Of a stretch of DNA of 64,000 nucleotides, positions 35,424-44,531 are shown piece by piece. Every line of letters starts with the position of its first letter. Position 1 is the first letter of the stretch. The notes under the pieces were generated by a model that saw nothing but the letters and a program-made list of their open reading frames with translations, made no database searches and was not told the DNA's origin. The position numbers and the translations under genes are program-made. Source of the stretch: Streptococcus plurextorum DSM 22810 (GTDB lineage: Bacteria > Bacillota > Bacilli > Lactobacillales > Streptococcaceae); the NCBI RefSeq assembly GCF_000423745.1, contig NZ_AUIO01000001.1, positions 186,001 through 250,000 of the forward strand, in the 5' to 3' direction.

Positions 35424-36500
35424 CTAACCTCTGTTCACATCTAGTTCACTTGCTAAAACTGTTTCTAGTTTTTTAATTGTTTTATCCCACGACCTCTCTC
35501 TTATCATTTCACTGGCTTTTTGAGCTAATGACTGACGATAGGCCTCATTTTCGATAAGTTTCATGATATTTTCAGCCAACGCTTCACTATCTCTTACAGG
35601 AGAAAGTAAGGCGTTTACACCATGCTCTGCATACTCAAAAACACCATTATAAGCTGTTGAAACCAACGCGCAACCACAAGCCATACTCTCAGCACCCGTT
35701 AAGCCGAAGCCCTCATCAATTGTTGCACAAACAAAAATCGAAGTGTCGTTATATAAGCTCAATAGATCATTGTGATTTGCATTCTGTATATATTTAAAAT
35801 AATCAGGTAACGTTTCTGGACGATTTGGTACACCAAAAACATTTACTACAACATCATTATATTTTTTTTTGACTATATCAATTGCTTCCAAGGCATATGG
35901 AATTCCTTTATGTTCTCCCTCGTGATAAAGCATCCCTAAAGTGTAGGGATTACGTTCGTTTAGTGGAGTAATCACTCTGAAAGTCTCAGTATCTATTGGA
36001 TTCGGAAGGCATATCGTTTTATTTCTTGTATACGCTCCGACAATCTCACTTAACCAATTGGAAACGGTAAAATTTAGAAAGTCGTATTGATAAGTTTCAA
36101 CAACTTTATCTTCAGGAAGGATAAATGTTTCAAAATCTTGAATAAAATAACATTTTTTACCACATCTAGATGGTAATTCTTTGACAATCTTAGCTGTGGT
36201 TACTGCGGTTGCAAAAATAAAATCAGCGTTAGGAAACTCTCTACCATCTAAATAAGGCGTCATGATTTTTTTTATTTCGGGATTCAAGTAAAACCATGAT
36301 GGTTCATTCCGCCCTCTAATCTGCCCAACTATTGATTTAATCTTATTATTGCTGGTTAGGCGACTCCATACATTGTGAGTTAAAAAAACAATAGCTACTT
36401 CATGCCCTCTTTCTTGCAATCGATTGGCATACTCAAAAATAATTTTATAGCCTCCCATGGGAACTTGACTTATTTCAGGAAGGCAAAAAGTCACTTTCAT
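35424..36500 (-). CDS. Glycosyltransferase, GT4 (GT-B) family
   Basis: A 358-residue GT-B enzyme. The N-terminus MKVTFCLPEISQVPMGGYKII with a glycine-rich acceptor loop and the C-terminal EGFGLTGAESMACGCALVS (EX7E) donor-binding motif are those of GT4 retaining transferases. It adds a sugar from a nucleotide donor to the growing lipid-linked unit at the inner membrane face. Donor and linkage are not predictable; similar enzymes include rhamnosyltransferases. It overlaps the upstream gene by 4 bp. Confidence 0.85.
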   Translation of the reverse strand: MKVTFCLPEISQVPMGGYKIIFEYANRLQERGHEVAIVFLTHNVWSRLTSNNKIKSIVGQIRGRNEPSWFYLNPEIKKIMTPYLDGREFPNADFIFATAVTTAKIVKELPSRCGKKCYFIQDFETFILPEDKVVETYQYDFLNFTVSNWLSEIVGAYTRNKTICLPNPIDTETFRVITPLNERNPYTLGMLYHEGEHKGIPYALEAIDIVKKKYNDVVVNVFGVPNRPETLPDYFKYIQNANHNDLLSLYNDTSIFVCATIDEGFGLTGAESMACGCALVSTAYNGVFEYAEHGVNALLSPVRDSEALAENIMKLIENEAYRQSLAQKASEMIRERSWDKTIKKLETVLASELDVNRG

Positions 36501-37438
36501 TCTTCTCTCCTACTAACTTTTGTCATGCAATTCAACCAATTACTAAATGAGTATCTTTCAATAACATGTTTTGGAACAGACTGATATGGTTTGTTTAAAA
36601 ATTCTATTAAATCTACAGAGTTCACATCATCTAGTACAAGAATATTGTTAGGATTGTAGAAATCATACTCCTTGATACGGGAATTGTTAGTAACTAATTT
36701 TTTACCATAAAAAACTGCTTCTAAAGCTCGTAAAGTCAGACCTACTTGCCCGTCTTTATTAATTTCTACAATAACTTTTGATTCTTGAATTTTCTTGATA
36801 ATTTCAGGGTAGGTAATCTTACTATCAAGATAATTTATTCCACTGCGATTGGACTGTTTATCGTTACTAAAAACATCAAACAGATAGGTCAATTCTGATT
36901 CCTCTATCACTCCAGCTAATTGATCCAGTTGCTGTACACGACCTTTATCAGCTCCAACAAAATAAAAATCTCGCAAGACATCTATTTTTTCATCTAGATT
37001 AACACTATCCAAAATGTAAAACTGTTCCAAAAAGGTTAACCCATACTCCTTTGAATAATTCTGATCAAAACAATAAACATCAAAATTTTCTTTCAAATAT
37101 TCAATTCTCTCATTGGGAACATTCCAAAGCCAAATTTTTAATTCAGAGTTTTCTGATATATTCGTTTTGATAAAATCTAGAAGTCTCGGAGTAATTGCAT
37201 TATCGAAAATAATAATTGTACTATACTCATTTAAATGTTTTTTCCAATCTTCAAGCCAAAATTTATGAGTAACCTCAATTGGTATCCTTTTAGAAATAGC
37301 CCTTATATTATGCATTATCTTTGAAGAAACTCTTTTATATGGAGTAGAAACCTCAATATTTGGATAGTGTGAAATTGCTGAAGCAAAAAATTGTTCAAAT
37401 GAATCAATTTGCTCGAACAGTAATAATGTTTTCCCCAT
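36497..37438 (-). CDS. Putative glycosyltransferase of the polysaccharide cluster (weak family match)
   Basis: A 313-residue protein. I find no strong glycosyltransferase motif, but the C-terminal GQVGLTLRALEAVFYGKKLVTNN segment resembles the donor-side of CgeB-like/GT-B proteins seen in capsule loci, and NAITPRLLDFIKTN plus IWLWNVPNER suggest Rossmann-type strands. No membrane segment or signal peptide. It lies in the middle of the cluster and overlaps the next gene by 4 bp, so a role in repeat-unit assembly is likely; the reaction is unknown. Confidence 0.6.
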   Translation of the reverse strand: MGKTLLLFEQIDSFEQFFASAISHYPNIEVSTPYKRVSSKIMHNIRAISKRIPIEVTHKFWLEDWKKHLNEYSTIIIFDNAITPRLLDFIKTNISENSELKIWLWNVPNERIEYLKENFDVYCFDQNYSKEYGLTFLEQFYILDSVNLDEKIDVLRDFYFVGADKGRVQQLDQLAGVIEESELTYLFDVFSNDKQSNRSGINYLDSKITYPEIIKKIQESKVIVEINKDGQVGLTLRALEAVFYGKKLVTNNSRIKEYDFYNPNNILVLDDVNSVDLIEFLNKPYQSVPKHVIERYSFSNWLNCMTKVSRREE

Positions 37439-37444
37439 GAGTCT

Positions 37445-38431
37445 TTACCTATCTCCCCGTACTTTTGACTGAATGTTAAACAAAATTTTTAGCAATCCAA
37501 GCCTATATAATAGATATTTTATCCTATTTGGCTGATTTGATAATTTAATCACAGCAAGACTATTTTTAGAAATCTCTTGCTGCACATCTTCCTCTATGTC
37601 TGCGTATTGATTTGATAAATTAGATTTATATAAACTTGATAAAATATGCACCAATCCATTAATATAATAAGATTGCAAAATTTCTACTTCAAATTCTTCA
37701 AGCTTTTCACGAACAAGTGAAGAATAATAAATCTCTCGATAAAAACCAAACATATCTTTCAATTTTTGCTCATTCCAAGATTGTGTAATCGAGTCCGGGT
37801 TCGTAATCAAGTAATGATAATATTTTTGGTTAGTAACATAAACTTTAGTAGCTTTAAGAAATAACTTATAATTTGTTCCTAAATCTTCATAATATTTTCC
37901 AACCGGGAACTCAATATCATTATCAAGAAATAGCTTTTTCCTATAAATTTTGTCATTAGCAAATCCTGTTACATCCCCTTGTTTCAACATTTCAAGTAGG
38001 GCTTGCTTACCTGATAATTTCTGAATACGAGGTTTAGCTGAAATCAACTTATCTTCCTCAGAAGTCACAAATTCTCGATTGAATGAAATGATATCATATA
38101 TACATTCTTCAATGATATCAGACAAGTCTGAAAAAGTATTCGGTTCAAGCCAATCATCTGAGTCTGGAAAATATACATACTCCCCTACTGCTTGTTCAAT
38201 ACCCTGATTTCTAGTATCAGATAGTCCTTTGTTTTCTTTGTGTATAACCCTTATCATTTCATATTTCTCCGCATATGAATCACATATTTGAGCAGAACTA
38301 TCTGTGCTTCCATCGTCAACAAGAATAATCTCATAATCATTCCAAGATTGTACCAGAATACTTTCTAAACATCTTTTTAAATATTTTTCTACATTATAAA
38401 CTGGTATTATTACACTAAGTAATGGTTTCAT
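37445..38431 (-). CDS. Glycosyltransferase, GT2 (GT-A) family
   Basis: A 328-residue GT2 enzyme. Residues 1-110 are the GT-A fold: LLSVIIPVYNVEKYLKRCLESIL, ILVDDGSTDSSAQICDSY and the YVYFPDSDDWLEP metal site (DSD, DxD type). The C-terminal half is helical, as in capsule GT2 proteins. It transfers one sugar, with inversion, in repeat-unit synthesis; donor unknown. It lies 6 bp from the gene after it and 57 bp from the frameshifted DUF1919 gene before it. Confidence 0.88.
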   Translation of the reverse strand: MKPLLSVIIPVYNVEKYLKRCLESILVQSWNDYEIILVDDGSTDSSAQICDSYAEKYEMIRVIHKENKGLSDTRNQGIEQAVGEYVYFPDSDDWLEPNTFSDLSDIIEECIYDIISFNREFVTSEEDKLISAKPRIQKLSGKQALLEMLKQGDVTGFANDKIYRKKLFLDNDIEFPVGKYYEDLGTNYKLFLKATKVYVTNQKYYHYLITNPDSITQSWNEQKLKDMFGFYREIYYSSLVREKLEEFEVEILQSYYINGLVHILSSLYKSNLSNQYADIEEDVQQEISKNSLAVIKLSNQPNRIKYLLYRLGLLKILFNIQSKVRGDR

Positions 38432-38488
38432 AAATTCCTCATATCTTATTAATAGGCACTTAAATACTCTCCACCTTTATTCAACCAC

Positions 38489-39098
38489 TTAACCACATTG
38501 AACTATCGATGATAAATTTTTCAGTTCAATACCAACATGCCCCTCTTTTTCTCTAGATTTAAAATGAACCAATGATGTTAAATCTTTATAATCCTTTGAT
38601 GAAAAAATCACTTTACTCTTGAAGGGTAGATTATCGAATATTTTCATTAATTCATAACTGCATTGGTCATTATCATTGAATTTAAAATAAAGATTATCCC
38701 AATGAATACGTGCTAAACGACGTTGCCACTTTTCTCGTGCTTCACTCTCGCTTTGATAATGTAAAAAATGAATTTCAATATCATCTAAAAAAGCAAGTAG
38801 ATAGCTATTGTCAAATTCCTTAATATATTTAGATTCTCTAACAAATCTAAGAGACTGGCCTCCTGACTTCAAATAATAGTCTAAATTATTAAGTAACTTA
38901 ATATAATCCGGTGAGAAGATAAACAATCCTACAAATGGCGTTTGGTAGGGTATTCCCAATTCTTGATAAACTTTACCTGCCCAGCAATTATCGCAAATAA
39001 TAGTAAATTCTTTGTTTTTTAATCGTCTTCGCGGGACAAAGCTAATAACTAGGGTAAATAATGGGCTTTAGTTTATTTTTTATGTTTTCAATATTCAT
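38489..39098 (-). pseudogene. DUF1919 protein, frameshifted near the N-terminus
   Basis: The main reading frame (38489-38959, 156 residues, GIPYQTPFVGLFIFSPDYIKLL...) is the DUF1919 body found in exopolysaccharide clusters. Translation upstream in the same frame still gives family-like sequence (RRLKNKEFTIICDNCWAGKVYQEL) back to about 39055, but it has no start codon there. The ATG at 39098 (MNIENIKNKLKP) is in another frame and stops at TAG 39044-39042. A one-base insertion or two-base deletion near 39045-39055 would explain both parts. It overlaps nothing and is preceded by the GT4 stop at 39100. Confidence 0.7.
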
Positions 39099-39099
39099 A

Positions 39100-40248
39100 T
39101 TACAAACCTTTATATAGTTTTGAAAAATTAGCAATGTAACTGTCTAATGAAAAAAGCTTCTTCTGGCGCTCTACAGAATTTCTTCCAAAGGTTGTCCGTA
39201 GATCGTGAGACACCACTAATTTTTCAATTATTTTTGAAAGTGCTTCAGGTTGATTAGCTTCAGCCAAAAGACCATTTTCACCTTCTTTTACCATTTCACA
39301 AACACCACCGTGTCGGTAACCGACAACAGGTTTACCACATGCCATTGCTTCTAATACAACCGTTGGTAGAGGGTCTGGATTGGTACTTGGTAGAACAAAC
39401 ATATCAAACATATTATATAACTCGGTAGTATTGGCATAGTAATCAATGCGTTTGATTTGAGCAGCCACTTTTAGGTTGGTGATGTTCTCTTCTAGTTCCT
39501 GCACACGCCACTCTTCACCTTCAAAAGCACTACCAGCCATAAAGGCGATAGCCTTTGGATGTTGTTCTAGTATAGGAGCAACTGCTTCTAGAAAATCTCC
39601 TTGACCTTTCCACGCATTGACGCGACCAACCATACCAATGACAAGAGCGTCTTCTGCAATGTCGAATTTTTTTCGGATAGATTGGGCATCAGATTGATAA
39701 TACACCTTATTATCTACCCCATTGTAAATGACACTGATTTGGTCATCTTTGATATGAGGTGACTGTTTGATATGGCTGGCAACAGCCTGCGATACGGTTA
39801 CAATCTTATCAGCAAAACGACCCATTAAGAGATTAATAAAATCCGAGATAGCTTTTGGTTTGACAATAATTTCATGGACATGCCACAACAAAGGTAATTT
39901 GAGTTTTCGTTTCAGATAAATCCCTTCTAAAACGGCAGTCGTATTATTGTGAATTAAATCAATCTGGTTTTCTCTGGCGTATTGAGCAATCTGTTTAGAG
40001 TAATGACTATAGGATGTCAAATACTCAAAAATTCCTTTTGGATTGAAATATTTTCTACGTAAAATCGGATAGTTGATAACCTTAACTTGTGCACCAACTT
40101 CTCTTAAAGCAGGCACCAGAACACCATCATTGGGCAGAACAACATGTGCCTCAAATTCTCTTTTATCTAGTCCCTTTATGAGTTCCAAGAGAACCTTATC
40201 CGCCCCATATAGTTCTGCTCCAGCATGGAGATATAGAATCTTTTTCAT
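39100..40248 (-). CDS. Glycosyltransferase, GT4 family
   Basis: A 382-residue GT-B enzyme. KKILYLHAGAELYGADKVLLELI with the acceptor glycine-rich loop opens the protein; MVGRVNAWKGQGDFLEAV and PLPTVVLEAMACGKPVVGYR (EX7E region) form the donor domain. It lies 3 bp downstream of the WchF-like gene. By position it may add the third or later sugar of the repeat unit; donor not predictable. Confidence 0.87.
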   Translation of the reverse strand: MKKILYLHAGAELYGADKVLLELIKGLDKREFEAHVVLPNDGVLVPALREVGAQVKVINYPILRRKYFNPKGIFEYLTSYSHYSKQIAQYARENQIDLIHNNTTAVLEGIYLKRKLKLPLLWHVHEIIVKPKAISDFINLLMGRFADKIVTVSQAVASHIKQSPHIKDDQISVIYNGVDNKVYYQSDAQSIRKKFDIAEDALVIGMVGRVNAWKGQGDFLEAVAPILEQHPKAIAFMAGSAFEGEEWRVQELEENITNLKVAAQIKRIDYYANTTELYNMFDMFVLPSTNPDPLPTVVLEAMACGKPVVGYRHGGVCEMVKEGENGLLAEANQPEALSKIIEKLVVSHDLRTTFGRNSVERQKKLFSLDSYIANFSKLYKGL

Positions 40249-40251
40249 CTT

Positions 40252-41421
40252 TTATCCTTTAAACAACTGCTCATATTCATCACAAATAAACGCCCAAGAA
40301 AATCTTTCTTTGACTTGCTTTGTTGATGATTCATCCATTTTTTCTATTTCGTTTTGTGATAGTCGCTCACTCTTGTCAATAACTTCATGAAGACTATCCT
40401 TCTCCCAATAAACTGCACCATCTTCCCCAACTTCTTTGTTAAAGCCCACATTTAGTAAAAGATTGAGTTTTGTAGATGCTAGGGCTTCTAACAAGGAAGG
40501 ATTTGTTCCACCTACTTCATGACCATGGAAATAAGCAAAGGCATTTTCACGGATATACTTGAGTAACTCTTGATCATAAACAGTACCGACAAATTTGATG
40601 CGGGCATCCTTATCAAAGCCAGTTTCTTTCAATAGCTTTTCATAGAAGGCATTTTGTTCAACATTGGTAATCAAAACGAAATCTCTCCTTGAGTTTGATT
40701 TCATAAACTCACGAATCATGGTTTCGTAATTATTTTCTGGAACAAAACGACCGACCACTAGGTAATAGTTATCCTCTGTAACGCCTTTTGACGTAAACCA
40801 ATCTCGAACGACTTGATCCGAACTAGAAAGTTTAGAGGCTGAGAGCTCTGTTCCATAAGCAATGTAAGTGGTCTTTGGAGAATATTGTTGATAGTCTTCT
40901 TGAATATACTTTTCAATGGTCTTGCTATCACAAACCAATAAATCAGCATGTTTCACCATCAGACGCTCTGACAGCTTCCAGTAACGACGAACAGGATAAC
41001 TCCACTTCTCACGTAGCCATTCATGACCATCTGGATTTACAAATAGTTGACCACCAATGGCTTCAATTTGCTTCTTGTAATGACGGACAAAAGGTCCAAT
41101 TCGACAGGCTAAGATATAAAAGATTGGATTCTTATCATTCTTTTCTTTGGCCATTGTAATTGCTTTTTTGAGTGCCATTAAATCATAAGCAATTGCTTTT
41201 GCTGGACCAATATTTGGTACGTCTATATTAAAACAAGTTGCTCCATTATGTTCAAAAATATCTTCTGTAATACCTGATTTTGCTGAATTTTCTCTTGTAC
41301 AAGCAACATAGTATTGGATTGATTTATCTTTTTGGTACTCTGTTAATTTTTCAACAAAGGTTTCAAAACCACCATATTTTGCTGGGATGCCTTTGGAACC
41401 AATGATATAAACGGATTTCAT
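40252..41421 (-). CDS. Rhamnosyltransferase-like glycosyltransferase (Cps2T/WchF, DUF1972)
   Basis: A 389-residue GT-B protein whose start, SVYIIGSKGIPAKYGGFETFVEKL, with the following FYILACRIGPFVRHYKKQI and NPDGHEWLREKWSYPVRRYWK, is the DUF1972 signature of pneumococcal Cps2T/WchF. Those enzymes add L-rhamnose beta-1,4 to the first sugar of a capsule repeat unit. That fits the rhamnose operon next door. It lies 15 bp downstream of glf. Linkage type is inferred from family only. Confidence 0.87.
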   Translation of the reverse strand: MKSVYIIGSKGIPAKYGGFETFVEKLTEYQKDKSIQYYVACTRENSAKSGITEDIFEHNGATCFNIDVPNIGPAKAIAYDLMALKKAITMAKEKNDKNPIFYILACRIGPFVRHYKKQIEAIGGQLFVNPDGHEWLREKWSYPVRRYWKLSERLMVKHADLLVCDSKTIEKYIQEDYQQYSPKTTYIAYGTELSASKLSSSDQVVRDWFTSKGVTEDNYYLVVGRFVPENNYETMIREFMKSNSRRDFVLITNVEQNAFYEKLLKETGFDKDARIKFVGTVYDQELLKYIRENAFAYFHGHEVGGTNPSLLEALASTKLNLLLNVGFNKEVGEDGAVYWEKDSLHEVIDKSERLSQNEIEKMDESSTKQVKERFSWAFICDEYEQLFKG

Positions 41422-41436
41422 ATTTTCTCCAAAATC

Positions 41437-42546
41437 TTATTTGATTTCATTTCTCACACATTGCAATGCCGCACCGATAACCTGATGCATATCATAGTAA
41501 CGATAATGTCCCAAACGGCCACCGAAAATGACATTTTCTTGCTGTTCTGCCAATTTCTTATAAGCTGTGTAAAGGTGGTTGTTACGGTCGTTGTTAACTG
41601 GATAATACGGCTCGTCTCCACGCTTCCATGTCTGAGAATATTCTTTTGTGATAATCGTTTTTGGTTGTGTGCCAAATTCAAAATGTTTGTGTTCAATGAT
41701 ACGCGTATAAGGTGTTTCACTGTCTGTATAGTTGACCACCGCATTTCCTTGGTAGTTTTCCATATCTAAGACTTCCGTTTCAAAACGGAGGCTACGGTAT
41801 TCCAACTCACCAAGCTCATAATCAAAGAATTCATCAATCATTCCAGTGAAAACAATTTTTGGATAGTTGGCAAGATAGTCATCCTTCTTAGCAAAGAAAT
41901 CCACACCTGTCTCTACATCAATATTGTCATGAGCCAACATTTTTTCGACAATCTGTGTATAGCCACCGATTGGAATCCCTTGATAGGTATCATTAAAATA
42001 GTTGTTATCGTAAGTCAAGCGAACAGGCAAACGACGAATGATAAAGGCTGGAAGTTCCGTACATGGTTTTTCCCACTGCTTCTCTGTGTAGGACTTGATG
42101 AGTTTTTCATAAATATCTGTTCCCACCAGAGAAATGGCTTGCTCTTCCAAATTCTCTGGCCTTTTTCCACCAAGAATAGCACGCTGTTCCTCAATCTTAG
42201 CCTGGGCTTCCGCTGGTGTTACCACTCCCCAAAGTTTATTAAAGGTATTCATATTGAACGGAAGGTTGTAAATCTCACCTTTGTAGTTTGCAACCGGGGT
42301 ATTGGTGTAGCGATTGAATTCTGCAAATTGATTCACATAGTCCCAAATCTCTTTATCAGAAGTATGGAAGATGTGGGCACCATATTCATGCACTTGAATC
42401 CCTTCTACTTCTTTGGTGTAGATATTTCCTGCGATATGATCGCGTTTTTCAATGACCTTCACCTTTTTACCTTTTTTAGCAGCTTCATGTGCAAAAACGG
42501 CACCAAACAAACCTGCACCAACGACTAAATAATCATATTGTGACAT
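41437..42546 (-). CDS. glf: UDP-galactopyranose mutase
   Basis: Converts UDP-galactopyranose to UDP-galactofuranose with reduced FAD. The 369-residue protein has the Glf opening YDYLVVGAGLFGAVFAHEA (FAD GxGxxG), the HEYGAHIFHT substrate motif, and the later FGGRLGHYRYYDMHQVIGAAL with catalytic arginine/tyrosine residues. It is the first gene of the polysaccharide cluster in transcription order, 30 bp after the oxidoreductase gene; it shows that galactofuranose is part of the product. Confidence 0.94.
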   Translation of the reverse strand: MSQYDYLVVGAGLFGAVFAHEAAKKGKKVKVIEKRDHIAGNIYTKEVEGIQVHEYGAHIFHTSDKEIWDYVNQFAEFNRYTNTPVANYKGEIYNLPFNMNTFNKLWGVVTPAEAQAKIEEQRAILGGKRPENLEEQAISLVGTDIYEKLIKSYTEKQWEKPCTELPAFIIRRLPVRLTYDNNYFNDTYQGIPIGGYTQIVEKMLAHDNIDVETGVDFFAKKDDYLANYPKIVFTGMIDEFFDYELGELEYRSLRFETEVLDMENYQGNAVVNYTDSETPYTRIIEHKHFEFGTQPKTIITKEYSQTWKRGDEPYYPVNNDRNNHLYTAYKKLAEQQENVIFGGRLGHYRYYDMHQVIGAALQCVRNEIK

Positions 42547-42576
42547 TATATTTTCCTAACTATCCTGTCTATTGTA

Positions 42577-43689
42577 TCATAATCTTCTAGAATTGTTACG
42601 AAATACGTAACATCCTACAGGATAATCTTCCACACTTATTTCTGGATTTTGTCCGTCGATAAGTTGAGCTAAGACTTTTCCAAGAAGTGGGCCTGTCGTT
42701 AAGCCAGATGAGCCTAAGCCACTCACCGCATAGACATTGGGTAAGTCTGGCACTTGCCCGATAAAGGGACAGTAATCACTTGTATAAGCACGAATGCCGA
42801 CGCGATCACGGCTTCTTTGTGCTTCTCTCAATCGTGGAAAGAAAACTGTCGCTCTCTCTTCAAAATCTGCCAAGATTTCCGTATCAACCCTAATATCAAA
42901 TCCCATATCTTTCTCATGACTAGCTCCTACTGACACTTTGCCTCCAGCAAACGGAATCACATCGATTTCCCCTTCGGGAATCAAAACAGGATTGATACCT
43001 GTATCAATGTGGTCAAAGTAATAATCTCGAAGCTGTCCTTTTTGTGGACTGACATCCACACGATAACCTAAAGGTTCAAGAATTTGTGGCAACCAGGCAC
43101 CGCAGGCTAATATCACCTTGTCAAACGCTTGGCCATTCACTTCATAAGTGCCATCAGACAGGGGAGTTAGCGTTGCCTTTTCTCTAACGATTGGAAAGTT
43201 TGCTTTAGTAAGCAAGGTCTCTGTCAGCTGTGCACCTTCTACACGTGCAGCACCTGTCGCTAAGATTCCTCTATCAAATCCCGCTATGTCAGGATAAACA
43301 GCCTGTATCTGATCCAAGGTTTGCACAGATAAGTTCCCAATGAGCGGTGATTCCTCTAAGCGCGACTCAGCTAGAAGCCTAAGCTCCTCAAGATACTCAG
43401 GACGAGATTTAAGCAGTAGGGCCCCTGACTGATCATAGAAATCTGCTACAATGCCATCTGCTTGTAAATCTGCTAGCAAATCTTGGTAAAAATCCGCCCC
43501 CATACGTGCTAATCGGTACCAGGCTTTATGTCGGCGACGCGAAAACCACGGGCAGATAATGCCTGCTGCAGCCTTGGTCGCTTGTCCTGTCCCTTCATCG
43601 AAAATCGTGACCTGTGCTGTTGTTTTTGATAAATAATAAGCGGCTGTGGAACCAACAATTCCAGCGCCAATAATTGCAATCTTTTTCAT
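42577..43689 (-). CDS. FAD-dependent oxidoreductase of the DAO family
   Basis: A 370-residue protein with N-terminal GAGIVGSTAAYYLSK FAD motif, CPWFSRRRHKAWYRLA and the C-terminal VYAVSGLGSSGLTTGPLLGKVLAQLI DAO signature. Members oxidise amines or amino acids (glycine, sarcosine, D-amino acids); the substrate is not clear. The last residues (CYVFRNNSRRL) follow a normal end and include a 7-bp inverted repeat in DNA, which may mark the junction with the polysaccharide cluster. 2 bp from the ZIP gene. Confidence 0.8.
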   Translation of the reverse strand: MKKIAIIGAGIVGSTAAYYLSKTTAQVTIFDEGTGQATKAAAGIICPWFSRRRHKAWYRLARMGADFYQDLLADLQADGIVADFYDQSGALLLKSRPEYLEELRLLAESRLEESPLIGNLSVQTLDQIQAVYPDIAGFDRGILATGAARVEGAQLTETLLTKANFPIVREKATLTPLSDGTYEVNGQAFDKVILACGAWLPQILEPLGYRVDVSPQKGQLRDYYFDHIDTGINPVLIPEGEIDVIPFAGGKVSVGASHEKDMGFDIRVDTEILADFEERATVFFPRLREAQRSRDRVGIRAYTSDYCPFIGQVPDLPNVYAVSGLGSSGLTTGPLLGKVLAQLIDGQNPEISVEDYPVGCYVFRNNSRRL

Positions 43690-43691
43690 AC

Positions 43692-44510
43692 CTACCCCAA
43701 AGCCACATCCATGACCATCATTATCACAAAGCCTAACATTAAGCCCAACGTCGCAACATCTGTGTTCCCATTGGTTTGTGATTCTGGGATCAATTCTTCC
43801 ACAACCACAAAAATCATAGCACCTGCAGCAAAGGCAAGTGCATATGGAATAATCCCGAGCATTTGCATCACTAAAGCTGCCCCTAGGGCTGCACCAATTG
43901 GCTCTACTATCGCTGACATGGCTCCCCAGTAAAAGGCTGATTGACGAGACTTGCCTTCTGCTCTGATAGGAATAGATAAAGCTGCCCCCTCAGGAATATT
44001 TTGCAAACCGATTCCAAGCGCTAAGCCTATGGCGCCTGCAAGTGCTGCCTGCGTTACATTTCCTTGAGCAAGCGAGCCAAACGTCACTCCCACTGCCAGA
44101 CCTTCTGGAAAATTATGAATGGTAATCGCTAAAAATAACAAGGCCGTTTTTGATAATCTTTCAGGTTCGATGCCTTCAGCTTCTGAACGCTGTTTTCCGA
44201 GATGAAGATGAGGCACGACCGCATCCACCAAACGTAAACTAAAGCCTCCCACCAAAAATCCAAAGGCAACCGGTAGCCAGGCTAAATTCCCATATTGGGG
44301 CTCTGCGTATTCGATAGCTGGGGCTAGAAGTGACCAGAACGAGGCTGCAATCATGACTCCTGCTGCAAAGCCATTCATGGTATCTAAGAGTTTTCGGTTA
44401 ATCTTCTTAAAGAAAAAGACGATTCCTGCACCTAATATGGTACAGCCCCAGGTGAAAAGACCAGCTAAAAAGGCTAGCACCACGGGATGCAATGACAACA
44501 TAGTCGACAT
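43692..44510 (-). CDS. ZIP-family divalent metal transporter
   Basis: A 272-residue membrane protein with eight predicted helices. The metal pathway motifs of ZIP transporters are plain: HNFPEGLAVGV in helix 4 and NIPEGAALSIPIR in helix 5, with a glutamate/serine/aspartate-rich loop (HLHLGKQRSEAEGIEPE) between helices 3 and 4. It probably imports zinc or another divalent cation. It is 2 bp from the FAD oxidoreductase gene and likely cotranscribed with it and the Nif3-like gene. Confidence 0.88.
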   Translation of the reverse strand: MSTMLSLHPVVLAFLAGLFTWGCTILGAGIVFFFKKINRKLLDTMNGFAAGVMIAASFWSLLAPAIEYAEPQYGNLAWLPVAFGFLVGGFSLRLVDAVVPHLHLGKQRSEAEGIEPERLSKTALLFLAITIHNFPEGLAVGVTFGSLAQGNVTQAALAGAIGLALGIGLQNIPEGAALSIPIRAEGKSRQSAFYWGAMSAIVEPIGAALGAALVMQMLGIIPYALAFAAGAMIFVVVEELIPESQTNGNTDVATLGLMLGFVIMMVMDVALG

Positions 44511-44531
44511 AACAAGCTGACACTTTCTAAA

